From: Arthrobotrys musiformis
Lineage: Eukaryota > Ascomycota > Orbiliomycetes > Orbiliales > Orbiliaceae
Assembly: GCA_036971715.1 (NCBI GenBank)
Contig: JAVHJL010000001.1
Span: forward strand, 2,356,001-2,420,000
Reading direction: 5' to 3'
Length of the DNA stretch: 64,000 nt
Each line of letters opens with the position of its first letter. Positions within the stretch are counted from its first letter, which is position 1. Under the pieces are notes generated by a model. The model was not told the origin of the DNA, searched no databases, and worked only from the letters and a program-made list of their open reading frames with translations. Below are positions 1 to 11,447 of this stretch, piece after piece. The translations under genes were made by a program, and so were the position numbers.

Positions 1-463
1 GCCGAACATAATTGTCGGCGGCTCCCCATCCTACGACGAGGATGACTGGGAGATGGTTAAGATAGGTAGTGACGACTACCATGTGATGTCCAGGACGCCC
101 AGGTGTAAAGTCCCCAATAACGATCCAGACACTGGTGGTAAGTACTCCATAGACGGTTCTATGAGATAATATACTAATGGTTAATTGTCAAGAGCGAAAC
201 CGTAATGAACCCGACGTTACAATCCGTGGGAAGCGCAATATCGACCCCGGTGCTCCACTGCTGGGGTGTATGGGAATGCACATGGTTCCGTTCGAGAAAG
301 GTAGTCAATCATCAATTGCAACCTTCCACAGCTAGTATCATGTTAACTAACGACAATATATTCTATAGACGGCAAGATAGACGTCGGCGACAAGATCGAA
401 GTCAAATCGCGGACGCCAGACCACAAATGGGGCAGAAACCTCTGGACCCAAATCGAAGGCTAA
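1..463 (+). CDS. MOSC-domain protein, 3' end only
   Basis: This is the C-terminal part of a MOSC-domain protein, truncated by the window edge. MOSC domains occur in molybdenum-cofactor sulfurases and mitochondrial amidoxime-reducing components and handle sulfur or the Mo cofactor. Three exons join in frame: 2-137, 193-300 and 369-463 (stop TAA 461-463). Introns are GTAAGT...AG and GTAGTC...TAG. The protein reads PNIIVGG...DEDDW...IG, then the family hallmark RCKVPNNDPDTG with its conserved cysteine. It continues with RNIDPGAPLLGCMGMHMVPFEK, then GKIDVGDKIEV close to the C-terminus. All of these match the end of the MOSC fold. The N-terminal part lies outside the window, so I cannot tell a MOCOS-type fusion from a stand-alone mARC-like protein. 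It is convergent with the gene at 553-1067, with about 90 bp between stops. Confidence 0.85.
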
Positions 464-552
464 ACATCAGAAGCACACGAACTCTTATCATTTTTCCTTT
501 AAAATTCTTATCCCAGTTCACGTACGTACATATGTACATAACAGCCTACTAG

Positions 553-1067
553 TTACGTAGGCACATCGTACTTCCCAAACGTAACCCTCCCCTCAATCCC
601 AGATGTTGCAAATACCTCCCTCATAGCGACCTTATCAGCCTCGTCGGTGACGGGTATATTCCTCTGGACGGTATCAATGGTACTCTCCGGATCCCAATTG
701 AACAAAATCTTCGTCTCGGGGGACTTGACTCTAATACAATTAATCATATCCTCCAACCAGTGCTACAAAAATTAGCCCAGCCCCTCCATAAAGAAGAACA
801 TAAAATACCCACCGTAAGCTTCTGATTCCCCCTAACCCCCCACCCGATAATAACCGCATCCCACTTCTTCTCCAACAACTTTTCTTCAAATACTTGAATC
901 CCCTGTTCCGGCGCGATGAAATATCCGATCGCATCGTAGCCTTCTTGTAGTAGGATCCCCACGGCGTTTTCCAGACCGGTTTTGACCCGCTCTGGCGGCC
1001 AGCCCCAGGAGGGAAGGGTGTGGTGGTTGTAGGGGAGACCGGTGAAAAAGACTTTCTGGGGGGCCAT
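553..1067 (-). CDS. conserved-looking small protein of unknown function (154 aa)
   Basis: Two exons on the minus strand, 813-1067 and 553-762, joined over a 50-bp intron (GTGGGT...TTTGTAG with a GGCTAAT branch site). Together they give 154 residues from MAPQKVFF to GKYDVPT. The start is the ATG at 1067, the last Met before the compact domain-like region; upstream extension runs into low-quality sequence. The middle contains an alternating hydrophobic stretch, KWDAVIIGWGVRG, like a beta-strand/turn of an alpha/beta fold. I see no signal peptide, membrane segment or cysteine pattern. I do not recognise the family and propose no function. The clean splice and uniform composition argue that it is a real gene. 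Confidence 0.65.
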
Positions 1068-3134
1068 TATATGTATTTTGTTTGTGACTTTGGGGTTCTT
1101 TAGTAACAAGGGAGGGCCTAAAGTCTCTAGACATAGACATATGATAAAGGATTGAGGGTAGGTTGATTGATGGTTACGTAGACGTTGGGACCACAGCTGA
1201 GGGTTATGCATGATAATTGAACTAGTCCCGATATGATAGAATGAAAGAGATATCCATTCCCATCCTGCCTCCAAAGCTGAAAGTACCCCCTAGATCGTCG
1301 ATGGTGCATGACTAGTCCCCAATGAAGCTCCATAACCAATGAACAGCCACCAAAACGAAATATCACAAAATTCGGAGAGCTTGAGAAAACCTCCTCCTCC
1401 TCACATAACCGCCACCACCGACGCTTCATTATATTCTCGTGAACGCAGTGTGTTTGAGAGTTGTTTCTGCATTCTCGAGCTGCAGATATGTAGATTTCAT
1501 GCATGCCAAGGATCTAGATGTGTGTTGCAGATTGCTGCTGCCAACAAAGCTTGGGCCTGCGGGGTATTTGGTGGGGTGTGCGATGTTCTGTTGGTATATA
1601 TATGTACTGGTACTAGCCGGCTCGAGACTGGCACTCAAAACCATGTCGGAACCCAACAAACCGCTTAGCCCTACCTATGCATTACTCCCCAGAGAAAATG
1701 GACTTTAGTTCTAGGCTAACGCATCGAGAAGAACGTGGCACTTGCCCGTTTTATTTCGTAGGGTACTGAAAGTGCGATTGACTGTAATCTACAAATGTTA
1801 CGCGCGTAGCTGATGTTCTGTTTTTTGAATAGTCGAAAAATGATGATAGCATAAAACTCAAACTTGATCGTATATTGAATGGTTTAACCACATGTGCACA
1901 GCTCGAAATCCTTGGTGCTGCGTGCTCTAATACAAACCGGCGTATACGCGTAGGTATCCGTAGTTGTAAACGATATAAACGTTAACCGTTAACCCTGCTT
2001 TCGTAAACATATATGTATATATATATAGCACCTGCCAACTCCACGACATATCACGGTTTGTCAAAGGCGCCTTTAACCATAACGTAGGATAGAGATACAA
2101 GAGAATAGCGTGTAAATAAGTCCCTATAGTGGGGCGGTTCCACTTGCTCCTACTACTATCACACTTATTTAACTATTTGATACTCCTGGATCGCGAGACC
2201 ATCCTGGATCCGAATCATGAATAAATGCGTGACGTTGTAGAACTTGCACAATAGATAGCTTCCGGCAGGCTCTCGACTCAAATACCCCCCAAACGAATCG
2301 ATAGACTATGATGCCCCTTTAAAATATCGTATACTAGCCGCTGCCAACAGAATCACCATCTAGGTATCTTATGATATATCTGACAGCCTTGCAATGAATA
2401 ATAACGACGGCAATGATAGTTCTTCTTGGTACACATACTCTCGTCAACGTCTAAAGCTAGAGCACTTCTAGGACCTATAATTAATCTACATTCAATCCAG
2501 TTCATGCCAATATCGTACCCAATCCCCAATCTATATATTGTAATAAATTTATAAAGCGCTTCGAATGGTTAAACATTCGAGCAGAGACCCAAAAAGGTGA
2601 GCAAAATGCAACAGCAGATGTGTGTTGCAACGGGATCCATGTTCGTCGTGCCAAGACCTTCCATTCCTAGCAGTCGACGATCGATTGGCATGACAACGCA
2701 CAGTTGACAAGCACAGCAGCCGCCCACAGCTGAGGCGACTGGGATGTTGATATATATGACGACAGCGAGATCCATCGATTAAATAGAATTACAATCTAAC
2801 CATCTTCCCATCTCACAAACAACTTACCAACCTGGAATCATCATAGCGTCGAAGTACCAGCAGCCCGCCAATCCATCGTAGTACCACCGCTTCGAAGTCG
2901 AGCAAGCACAAGTTGAGGCTGGTCGAAATCCTGGTTACATTGCATTGCCTAGCTGGCTTGGACGGGTGGGTACTTCCATTCTTTGCGTCCATATGGGCAC
3001 GGCGCCCGGAAGGATTCCACATACTCCTCGCTCGCAGCAGCAACTAACATCACTTCCTTTTCCAGGACTCCTTACGGCCTGTATCTCTACAAAACCCTCA
3101 CTTCGATAATATAATATTACCCTTTTCCATCAAA
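1068..3134. other. gene-free intergenic DNA
   Basis: About 2 kb with only short overlapping open frames, none with a recognisable protein, splice pattern or start context. It holds AT-rich stretches (for example the TATATATA run near 2010-2030). The last part is the presumed promoter of the GPI-type protein that starts at 3135. Confidence 0.6.
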
Positions 3135-4160
3135 ATGAAATCTCTATCCCGAGCCGCTCGGATTGCTTCGATCCTCTCAGTAGCCGCCCTCGTCAAGGCT
3201 GAAAAGTTGTCGGAAAGGGAAACTTCGCCCTTCTTCCCCGCGATCGCTGCTCCGAATTCGCCCAACCAAATCTTCCGTCGGCGGGATAACAACGGGAACT
3301 GTGCTCAAAACACACACTCATGCGCTTCGATCTCATACCCCGCCTTCTGCTGCCCGAACACGGCTAACTGCGCCGTCGACGATGGTGGCCATATCGCTTG
3401 CTGTCCGAAAGGAATTTACTGTGTTGGGACCGTCGCCGGGGAGGGAGACTGCAATAATGGGTACTATAGCTGTCCGAGCAGTTTGTTCCAGGGAGGATGT
3501 TGTCTTTCCAATTACGAATACTGTGCTAGAAACCGTTGCATAGGTGCCAATGATGCTATCGCTGCGGTGGTCGCGGCTGTTCCTGGACTTGCGACCTCAG
3601 CCGCGAACAATGGTGTCGCTGTCTATAGAACCGTCACGGATTCAGCCGGCCAAAGGGTTACGGTGTTGATCGGGGACGCAGGAGCAGTGTATTCGAGCTA
3701 TGTCGCGGACCCAGCGGCCGCCGCTTCGTCATGGGTCGGATCGGCGTACACCCACATCTCAAATGCAGTCACATCCGGTTTCCCGATTCCAACCATCAGC
3801 GACGACATTTCGAGCATAAACTCCGCCATCACCAGCCAATACGCTGACTTCAGGAGCGATTTGGGGGCATGGTATACCAGTTTTACATCAAGATATGGGC
3901 CAGGGTATACCAGCTTCCTGAACGATGCTGGACAGTACGTTACCACGATCGAGACAATTGTTAATGGAGTTGCGACTCAGACGGCGGTTACGGTGCAATT
4001 CCCGGCCTTTGTGCAGGCGCAGCCGACGGGTAATGCGGCGGTTAGGAGCATCAAGGTTGGATTCGGCGGGGAGACGATGACGACCAGAGGGTCTATGCTG
4101 ATGCTGTGGGTTTGGGCGATCGGATTGGGGTTTTTCACCGCTGTTGTCGGCTGGCTGTGA
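3135..4160 (+). CDS. cysteine-rich, GPI-anchored cell-surface protein (341 aa)
   Basis: Intronless. The ATG sits in a good context (CAAAATG). Residues 1-22 form a signal peptide ending near ALVKA. A cysteine-rich ectodomain follows at about residues 55-140 and contains two modules. The first has the order CAQNTHSC...FCC...NC...CCPKG. The second is CNNGYYSCP...GGCC...C...C. After that comes a Ser/Ala/Thr-rich stretch, and the protein ends in a hydrophobic tail (LMLWVWAIGLGFFTAVVGWL) with no charged residues after it, as expected for a GPI-attachment signal. Such proteins sit in the plasma membrane or wall; their role is unknown. The second module recurs in the membrane protein at 16963-18207, so the two are relatives by module. 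Confidence 0.8.
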   Translation: MKSLSRAARIASILSVAALVKAEKLSERETSPFFPAIAAPNSPNQIFRRRDNNGNCAQNTHSCASISYPAFCCPNTANCAVDDGGHIACCPKGIYCVGTVAGEGDCNNGYYSCPSSLFQGGCCLSNYEYCARNRCIGANDAIAAVVAAVPGLATSAANNGVAVYRTVTDSAGQRVTVLIGDAGAVYSSYVADPAAAASSWVGSAYTHISNAVTSGFPIPTISDDISSINSAITSQYADFRSDLGAWYTSFTSRYGPGYTSFLNDAGQYVTTIETIVNGVATQTAVTVQFPAFVQAQPTGNAAVRSIKVGFGGETMTTRGSMLMLWVWAIGLGFFTAVVGWL

Positions 4161-5100
4161 TCGTATATTTCATATCTCGTCATTTCTAAACTTTCTTACC
4201 ATTCCTCTTGTTCCATAGCTTCGCTTGATTTCTGTTGTTTCTTCACGTGTAATACGATTTTAGCATGTCATGATACCACCTGTTAGCACGTTTCCTGGCC
4301 CCCGCACATGTCCCTTCCATGCATTAATTGCCATGCTTCCGTTCCGAATTGATACACGATGACGAGGCGGTACTGTAATTACATCCATACATACATACTT
4401 TATCGGGGCACCTATCAGATCCCAAAGAACCAAATTTTCTTTTCTTCTTTTCTTCTTTTTTCCTCTTTTCCTTTTTTTATATTTTTTATTTTAAGGCGTG
4501 GCAAAAGGTACATGTCTACTGTCCCGAGACTAACGAACATGCGACATCAAATACATCATCAGCAGCCGATCGAATGCGAAAAAAGTTGTTGTGCTCCGAA
4601 ACATGACGATTGCTGCAACTCAGTTCGAACGAGTCGGCCAGCAGAAAGCGTTTTTTGCCCGCCTACCCCGACCTAAATACGTGCCAAAACCTACCTGCCG
4701 GATGTAACCCGACATCAAACCCCATCTACCCTGTACCTGAACCCCGATTGCTCAAAGAAACGTTCTCGCGAGGGAAACGGAAAGAGACCAAAAAAGCCTG
4801 TTATAATACCGTCACGTGTGCCGCATAGACGTTTAATTAGCGGGGGTATATGATAAAGCGGGTAGCTGGACGTCACTGTTGGGCGGAAAGCTAGCGAAAG
4901 GGTATCGGTGTGACATCCTTTCTCTTCTTTCATTTGCATTTGCCAATTGATCTGGGGATCTTACGGGTTGAACGAAACGTCTACGATAGGTTTCACACGA
5001 GCCCATACCACCACTTTTGAAGGACGGGTAATACGGTGTGCTTGACGTTAGTTTGATATCGACAGGAGAGGGATATATACGGCCGAGAGTTGGGTTCGAT
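4161..5100. other. intergenic, probable promoter of the next gene
   Basis: Contains a T-rich tract near 4435-4490 and a TATATATA stretch near 5122 that lies within the proposed first intron of the next gene. No convincing coding frame. Confidence 0.5.
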
Positions 5101-5679
5101 ATGGTAGACGGTTAGCCTCCCCCTATATATATTCCTGCTTATAGCCCTCAAGAGATCCTCATTTAGTTGAAAAATATTTTAATATATACATATATAGAAA
5201 ACTTGGTTGTGACCGGCGCCCCTGCGCCCAAAAAGGCCGTTAAAAAGAAGAAGAAGGAAGTAGCAGACTCCTGGGACGACGAGGCCTCCTCCGACGAAGA
5301 GACCAGTCAGATACCCTCCGACCTCCAACCCCCCGCAGTTTCTCCAGCCCCACCTCCAGCCCCACCGGCGCCTACGCCTTCCGGTGCCACGCCATTCGCG
5401 GGAGGAAGCGATGGGACATCATACTACGCCTACGATCCGGACACGCACTCACGGGCGGGTGGTTACGGCGATTCGAGCCTCGACGGACAACGGCAGGCTA
5501 AGACCGATGCTGTGGCCAGGCGGATGATCGCGAGTGCGTTGGGGGTTAGGAGCAGGAGTACGAAGGAGCAGAGGGAGTATGATGCCAGTTTGAAGAAGAA
5601 GCATCAGGAGGAACGGGATGAGCAGAAAAGACTCGAGGCGGAGAGGGAGAAGGCTAAGGCGGCTATGTGGGATGATTGA
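5101..5679 (+). CDS. conserved fungal charged coiled-coil protein ending in WDD
   Basis: The main exon (5198-5679) encodes VVTGAPAPKKAVKKKKKE, an acidic SWDDE/SSDEE stretch and a Pro/Ala-rich linker. Next come an alanine-rich segment (MIASALGVRSRSTKEQREYD) and a Lys/Glu/Arg coiled coil that ends AAMWDD. This layout (lysine run, SWDD, A-L-G-V, coiled coil, WDD end) matches a fungal family I know only as uncharacterised. The open frame has no ATG. The frame can be rescued with a tiny first exon, ATG at 5101-5110 (MVD plus one base), and an intron 5111-5197 ending TATATAG, giving 163 aa. The donor (GTTAGC) is weak, so the 5' end is uncertain and a more distant first exon is possible. Confidence 0.6.
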
Positions 5680-7088
5680 TCTGATTAAGTTCGTTTTCAT
5701 TATGGAGGGGATCTAAGAGTTTGGGGGAGAACGGCCGGCATGGTCGATTGATTGGGTATCATGTTCTTGGTCTTTGTGGGTTGTACTATAAGATATTCAA
5801 GATCGAACACGTATACGGGAGCGGTTTTACGTATTCTTCGTTCAGGGCTTAACTTATCCACCCCTTCCTTTCCCTTTTGCGGCTCGGCGATCTGCGTACG
5901 AGTCCTCGAGACTAGTACGAGTCAACAATCAATGTGCGGTTTTGCCTGATCCTTTTTTCTTCTATTGTGGATCCATGGAGTATTTGGAACGTCTACGTCT
6001 ACCTTGTCTTATAATATTGCGGAGGAAGTCTTATAGCGGGTATTCTACAGAAAAGCGGCTCATAATCTATACTTTATCAGTAAATATATATACGAGGTTC
6101 GAGCCAGGTCATCCAAGCAACGCCCAGAACCTCCCCTTCCTGGTAATTGACGCAGGTTAAATTCCCAAGCAGAAGGGCTTGTTAGAACACATAAAAAAAG
6201 ATCCCAGGGCGAATGTTTTTTTCAAATAGTCTGCATCTAGTATATCTTTATAGGAAGTACATACGTATTGTGAACCGTGTAAGGTACATAATGGAGTTAG
6301 AGTTCCCGGGTCGAGTCCCGGCTATATACGTTCCTTACCTACTCCCTTACCTAATCCCAGGCATTAACACCGGCAGTTGGAATATCTGCCTGTCATACCG
6401 TATTCGGACGACAATGTGCCATTGTTCGAGTATATTTGCACAGTATGAAGGTTTGAATCCCGGTCCGGGCGATATATGTCATGAGTCGCGGACCGTGGGC
6501 CATAACCGTGTTTAACGTTAAGCTACTCAAGCTTGGGCCAATTCCACCCCGGGCCGTCAGCGAGGTCGAGTAATGTACCTCGTATCCTTCAACGGTTTTT
6601 TTCATAACTACGTACAAAGAAAACCCAGAAAACAATCTGACGGATTGACAAGGCCCGGTTGATATTTGTTTTTTTTCCTTCGAGATTTTTGTTCGGCGGA
6701 CGTTCTCGGTGTATTTTTGAGATTAGCCTAGACGGTATCGTCTTCCCGAAGTTTGGGTGTGGCTTTGGGATTTTTCTGGGTAAAGGCTACTTTCAGCCCT
6801 GTAAATTTGGTCTTGACTCGACAAGCTTTTGAGGCGCCTAGACGTTGATATCGATAAAGTCAAATTCGATATTAATTTTATATAAAATTTTGAATAATAG
6901 CTTGCGTGTAGCTCCTGTGTGAATTTTGTCGAGTGAGAAAGAGTATAAATAGAGAGGAGAATACCTGTCGTCGGAATATTTTTTTATCAGCCTCCTCAAG
7001 CAAGCACGGAAGAATACCTCTAAAACAATTATATACCTTCAATCCAATCTTTTAAACAATCCTCAAATCAATCCAAATCTTCTCCAAC
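5680..7088. other. intergenic, AT-rich
   Basis: No coding frame I can support. Several short GGTTCGA-like words (near 6097, 6313 and 6448) resemble tRNA T-loops, but no cloverleaf can be drawn around them. The last 150 bp hold the promoter of the small secreted protein. Confidence 0.5.
6944..6951 (+). promoter_or_regulatory. TATA box of the 4-Cys secreted protein gene
   Basis: TATAAATA, 138 bp upstream of the ATG at 7089 and followed by a CA/CT-rich leader (CAATC repeats) typical of strongly transcribed fungal secreted-protein genes. Confidence 0.6.
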
Positions 7089-7395
7089 ATGCAGATCACC
7101 GCCGTCGTCATCACCTCCCTCCTCGTGGCCGCCGCCTCAGCAGGCCCAACTCCAATCGAGAAGCGCGAAACCGTCGGAAAATGGGAATACGTAAATACCC
7201 CCCCTCATCCTCCCCAAGCTATCATTAACTATATCACTAACGATGGGCTTGAAATAGTGCTACAAGAGTGGTTGGGCAGCCCAGCTTGACTGTCCCGCCG
7301 GCTGGCACTGCCAGCTCTTTTATCCCGCCGCTGCCCAACCGCCTTCTTATGGACAGTGCTATCCTAATCCCACCACCACCCCTGTTCACGAGTAG
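7089..7395 (+). CDS. small secreted cysteine-rich protein (79 aa), effector-like
   Basis: Two exons, 7089-7190 and 7258-7395, joined in phase 0 over a 67-bp intron (GTAAAT...AAATAG). Residues 1-19 are a signal peptide (ITSLLVAAASAG). IEKR at 22-26 is a Kex2-type site, giving a mature peptide of about 53 residues that starts ETVGKW. The mature part has four cysteines (about 35, 46, 52 and 68), as in CYKSG...DCPAGWHC...GQC, enough for two disulfides. A TATA box and CA-rich leader precede it. It looks like a small secreted protein of the effector or antimicrobial kind, but I recognise no family. Reading through the intron would destroy the cysteine domain, which supports the splice. Confidence 0.72.
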
Positions 7396-8239
7396 ACGTC
7401 TATAAGCCGGAGTATCGAGAAACATATATTTTACGAGTGGAGATAGGGGGGTATGTGGTTTTGTTAAGGAGTGGTCGTGCTGAAGAGGACTGTTGATATT
7501 CCTAGAATGGTTTAGGGGTTTCATTGGGGGGCTTTAATTCACAGGTTATCTATGTATATAAATACAGAATTATATCGACAGCCAGTCTGGCAGTATATCT
7601 ATTTAAGAAGAGCCGGGTTTATGCAAGTAAATCAGGATATATTTACCTAGGTATATATATATAAGTACCTATGAAATCGTTCTCTTCCGCTGCCCCCTCG
7701 CCCTTTTTGTAATCCCCTCCTTATAAATTCTGCATTAATAAATATTCATCCGAATACACATCCATTGAAGGGGTAGTGGCCGTGCCCATGTATAAATCAA
7801 ACCTTCAGAATGGTATTGTTATGGAGTATGCGGTATACAGTGTATTCGTGTTGGCTCTGTTGCATTCAGCTCCTCGGCTCTCCAGGCCTTTATTTTACGG
7901 CTTAGAATATATAATTACTCACAGGTTTATAACTCAAACCTTATAAGCTTTCTATATTGGAAGCTAACGAGTACGAATCACGGCATTGTAGCCCCAGCCT
8001 CGTATGTCCGATAGAGGATGAGCGATATACGGATATCCACAGCGTCGAAAGAGTTAACAGCAATATATGTGTGGTTGGGAGCTGCCGGACTAAGAAGGTG
8101 CGACCTGGATGCAACCAGGCTAGCTGCGGCACCCTTTTTGCATTTGACCCGCCCCGCCCCCACCACAATTACGCTCGATTACATGTCAGTGTCGACGCAT
8201 GTTTGTATGCAGCAATTGGGTACCGGGGAACCAGATTAA
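7396..8239. other. intergenic
   Basis: 3' region of the secreted-protein gene (AT-rich, TATATATATATA near 7651-7664) and 5' region of the DPP III gene. No supported coding frame. Confidence 0.5.
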
Positions 8240-10981
8240 ATGCACGTTTTCGCCCGCCGTGTGGCCAGCAGCTCCTGCAGAGTATTTAACAGGCCAAGGC
8301 CCCTCCCGCACTTACATTCACGTCTCCCGCGACTAAGACTGCCACTGCAACCCCGCAATTTGGATAATTTGCAAAATACTTCGAGTGCAAGCATAAGATT
8401 AAGATATTACAGCTCCAGCGCTAGCACAATGTCGGAGCCGGTACCATCTCATCTTCTGGCCGACGAGAAGGCCCCCGTCTGCCGTCTGGAAATCCAGCCG
8501 CACTTCGACAACCTCTCCGCCAAGGAGAAGTTATACGCCCACCATATCTCCAAGGCTTCCTTCGCGGGGACCCGTGTCGTCCTCCGTCAGGTCTCGCCGC
8601 AGTCGGAACCTCTGTTCGATCTAGTCCTCACAATCGCCCGTCACGTCGACAATGACTTTTCAAAAATCCAGACTCTATTGCCCGGTGTCACAGAAGACGA
8701 AGTTAACAAATTCGTCGACTTTGGCGCACAGGTTCTGGCAAACTTGGGGAACTACAAGAGCTTCGGCGATCAAAAGTTCGTTCCCAGGATTTCCGAGGAG
8801 ACGTTCACCAAGATTGCGGGTGTTACGCCTGAATCTGCAAAGATCTGGGAGGGGATCAGGGAGCAGGTGTATAAAATCGCCCCGACGGAGATCACTCTGC
8901 TCGGATACCCCCCTCAGCATATGAGCGCTTACTACCCCGATTCGCCAAATATTAATCAAGAGGATATCGAAGCTTGCGGTAAGGTTTTCGTACAAAACGG
9001 AGTTTTGGTCGAGCATACTAGGTTGAAGCAGCTCGAGGATGGAAACTTCGAAATGCTGGTTGCCAGTGAGAAGGTCGGTGAGGGAAAAGTCTACGAGGTC
9101 CCCGATGGGAGGAAGATCAAAACTGTCTACGGAGACTACTCGGGCGAGATGAAATCCATGGCCGATGAACTAGATGCGGCTAGGAAGACGGCATTGAACG
9201 AGACCCAGGAGAAGATGATGGAGGAGTATGTCAAGAGTTTCAGAGAGGGTAGTCTCGAGGCCCACAAGGAGGTAAGGAACCTCACAATCATTGAATCCCA
9301 AGTAGACATAATTGTGGATTTCTAACACATAATTAAATCATAGAGCCAAAGGTACTGGATCAAGGATATCGGCCCCACGGTAAGCGCAATCGAGGCAAAT
9401 GTTATATAAGCCGTATACTGACTTGAATAGATCGAAACCAATATCGGATTTATCGAGACCTACCGTGATCCAGCTGGTACCAAGGCCTACTTCGAGGGAT
9501 GGGTTGCCGTCGTCAACAAGGAGAGAACAAAGGTCTTCGGCAAGCTCGTCGAGCGAGCCGGCGATTTCATTCCGAAGCTGCCGTGGTCCAAGGAGTTCGA
9601 GAAGGACAAGTTCCAGAAGCCAGACTTCACAAGTTTGGAAGGTAGGCTCTTTCCCTTTCATTAATTTTTGATAGACATATTCTCACAATCCTTATAGTCT
9701 TGACTTTCAACAGCGACGGTATTCCCGCTGGTATCAACATCCCCAACGTAGGGCCCCTAAATCACCTATGCACGTGCAACATGCAGTACTAATAAAAGAT
9801 AGTACGACGATATCCGAATGACCCTCGGCTTTAAGAACGTATCTCTCGGAAATGTCCTCAATGCCAAATCTCCATCCGAGAGGGTAACATTTATCGATGA
9901 GAAGGACCTACCCTTGTTCGAGAGACTGAGGGGTCCAGCCTTCGAGCTTCAGGTCGGCCTCCACGAGCTGTTAGGACATGGAAGGTTCGCGGTTGCCCTT
10001 CCAAGAATCAATTCTTCCATAATCAAGACTAATGAACGAATAGTGGCAAGCTACTCCAAGAAACCGAAGAGGGAGTTTACAATTTCGACAAGGAGAACCC
10101 ACCGGTGAGCCCAATCGACGGAAAGCCCGTTTCAACCTACTACAAGGTCGGCGAAACATGGGGTTCCGTCTTTGGCGCCCATGCCGCCAGTTACGAAGAG
10201 TATGCAGTCCATATCAAGTAACCTATTAAGTCTTCTAAACTAACATTCGCGAAGGTGCCGTGCTGAATGCGTAGCCATGTATCTCTGCCCTGACCGAGAA
10301 ATCCTTCAAGTTTTCGGCCATACCGATGATACCGAAGCTGCTGCTGAAGATGGTAAGATTTCGACCATAAATACCATCCTATGGAATAGCAGAGCTGACC
10401 CAGCCTAATAGTTCTATACATTTCGTACCTCCAGATGGCTCGAGCTGGTCTCCTAGCCCTCGAATTCTGGGATCCTAAGTCTAGGGTAAGATCACTCAGT
10501 CCAAAACATACTATGATACCTATATTAATATTTTACCTTGTAGAAATGGGGACAAGCACATATGCGCGCCCGCTACTCTATCCTCCAATGCTTCCTCTCC
10601 GCCCCAGATAACTTTGTCACACTCGACTCCACCGCCGCAGACCAATCAGACCTAACCATCCACCTCGACCGCTCCAAGATCCGTTCCCACGGCTTCAAGG
10701 CCGTCGAGCAGTATCTGCAGAAACTACACATCTACAAAGCATCCGCCAACGTCGAGGCCGGTGTCGGCCTTTACGAAGAGATGACCAGCGTCAATGAAAC
10801 CATGGCTCAATTCAGAGACGTCGTTATGTCCAAGAAGCAGCCGAGGAAGCAGTTCGTTCAGGCTAATACCACACTCAGTGGAGATGAAGTTACGATTAAG
10901 GAATACGATGCCACACGAGAGGGGTTGATCCAGAGTTGGTTGGATCGTGAGGATATCGTCGGCGCTGCTAAACCCTATTAG
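8240..10981 (+). CDS. dipeptidyl peptidase III (M49 zinc peptidase)
   Basis: Removes dipeptides from the N-terminus of short peptides. Nine exons: 8240-9271, 9344-9379, 9431-9641, 9698-9747, 9803-9984, 10044-10199, 10255-10352, 10412-10485 and 10544-10981. All phases agree, giving 758 aa. The M49 signatures are intact: zinc motif HELLGH at residues 497-502 (followed by the G-S-G-K-L of the family) and EECRAE at about 555-560, which supplies the third zinc ligand. The exon junction falls inside the conserved G-S-G just after the zinc motif. The first 63 residues are Arg/Ser-rich with few acids, like a mitochondrial presequence. An in-frame ATG at 8429 (Met64, MSEPVPSH) matches the usual start of the cytosolic enzyme, so two isoforms are likely. 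Length without the extension (695) fits the family. Confidence 0.93.
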
Positions 10982-11447
10982 ATAGATATCTGCAGATATA
11001 TTTTATACCACAAAGATTGGATCGACCGATTGGCCTCCTAGACTTCTTTTTTTTGGAAAGAATGGAAAAGCGGGAAAAACCAGGCAACAATCGCAAAATC
11101 GAAGATATGAGGAATTTCGGATAACCATCGTGCGCCGCGTGCGAACTTTGAAAATTCCAAAGAGCCATTGGAATGTGTAACATCTCTACCAATACCATTA
11201 GCATCACACAACCGTTATTGTCTTCTATTTCCGCAAACGTTAGGAGTGATGACTATAAAACACTGACTGAGGGTTACTGTTCCTGCGACATACAGGTACT
11301 ATAAAATACCCCCCCGAGGAAAGGTTCGTTTTGGAAAAGTTTCATTTCATTGTGCTCGTTAACCTCGCCGCCACCAAGTTGCAGTATAGTATCAAAACAG
11401 TAATACCATAGCAAAAGATAGCATTGCATCAAGAGCGTCCAAGTAAA
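10982..11447. other. intergenic between DPP III and the terpene synthase
   Basis: 466 bp, tail-to-head. It holds the 3' region of the peptidase gene and the presumed promoter of the next gene. No coding frame and no clear regulatory motif seen. Confidence 0.5.

Noticed and set aside
6060..6490. GGTTCGA/GGTTTGAATCCC words resembling tRNA T-loops
   Set aside because: No acceptor, D or anticodon stems can be paired at the right distances around any of them.
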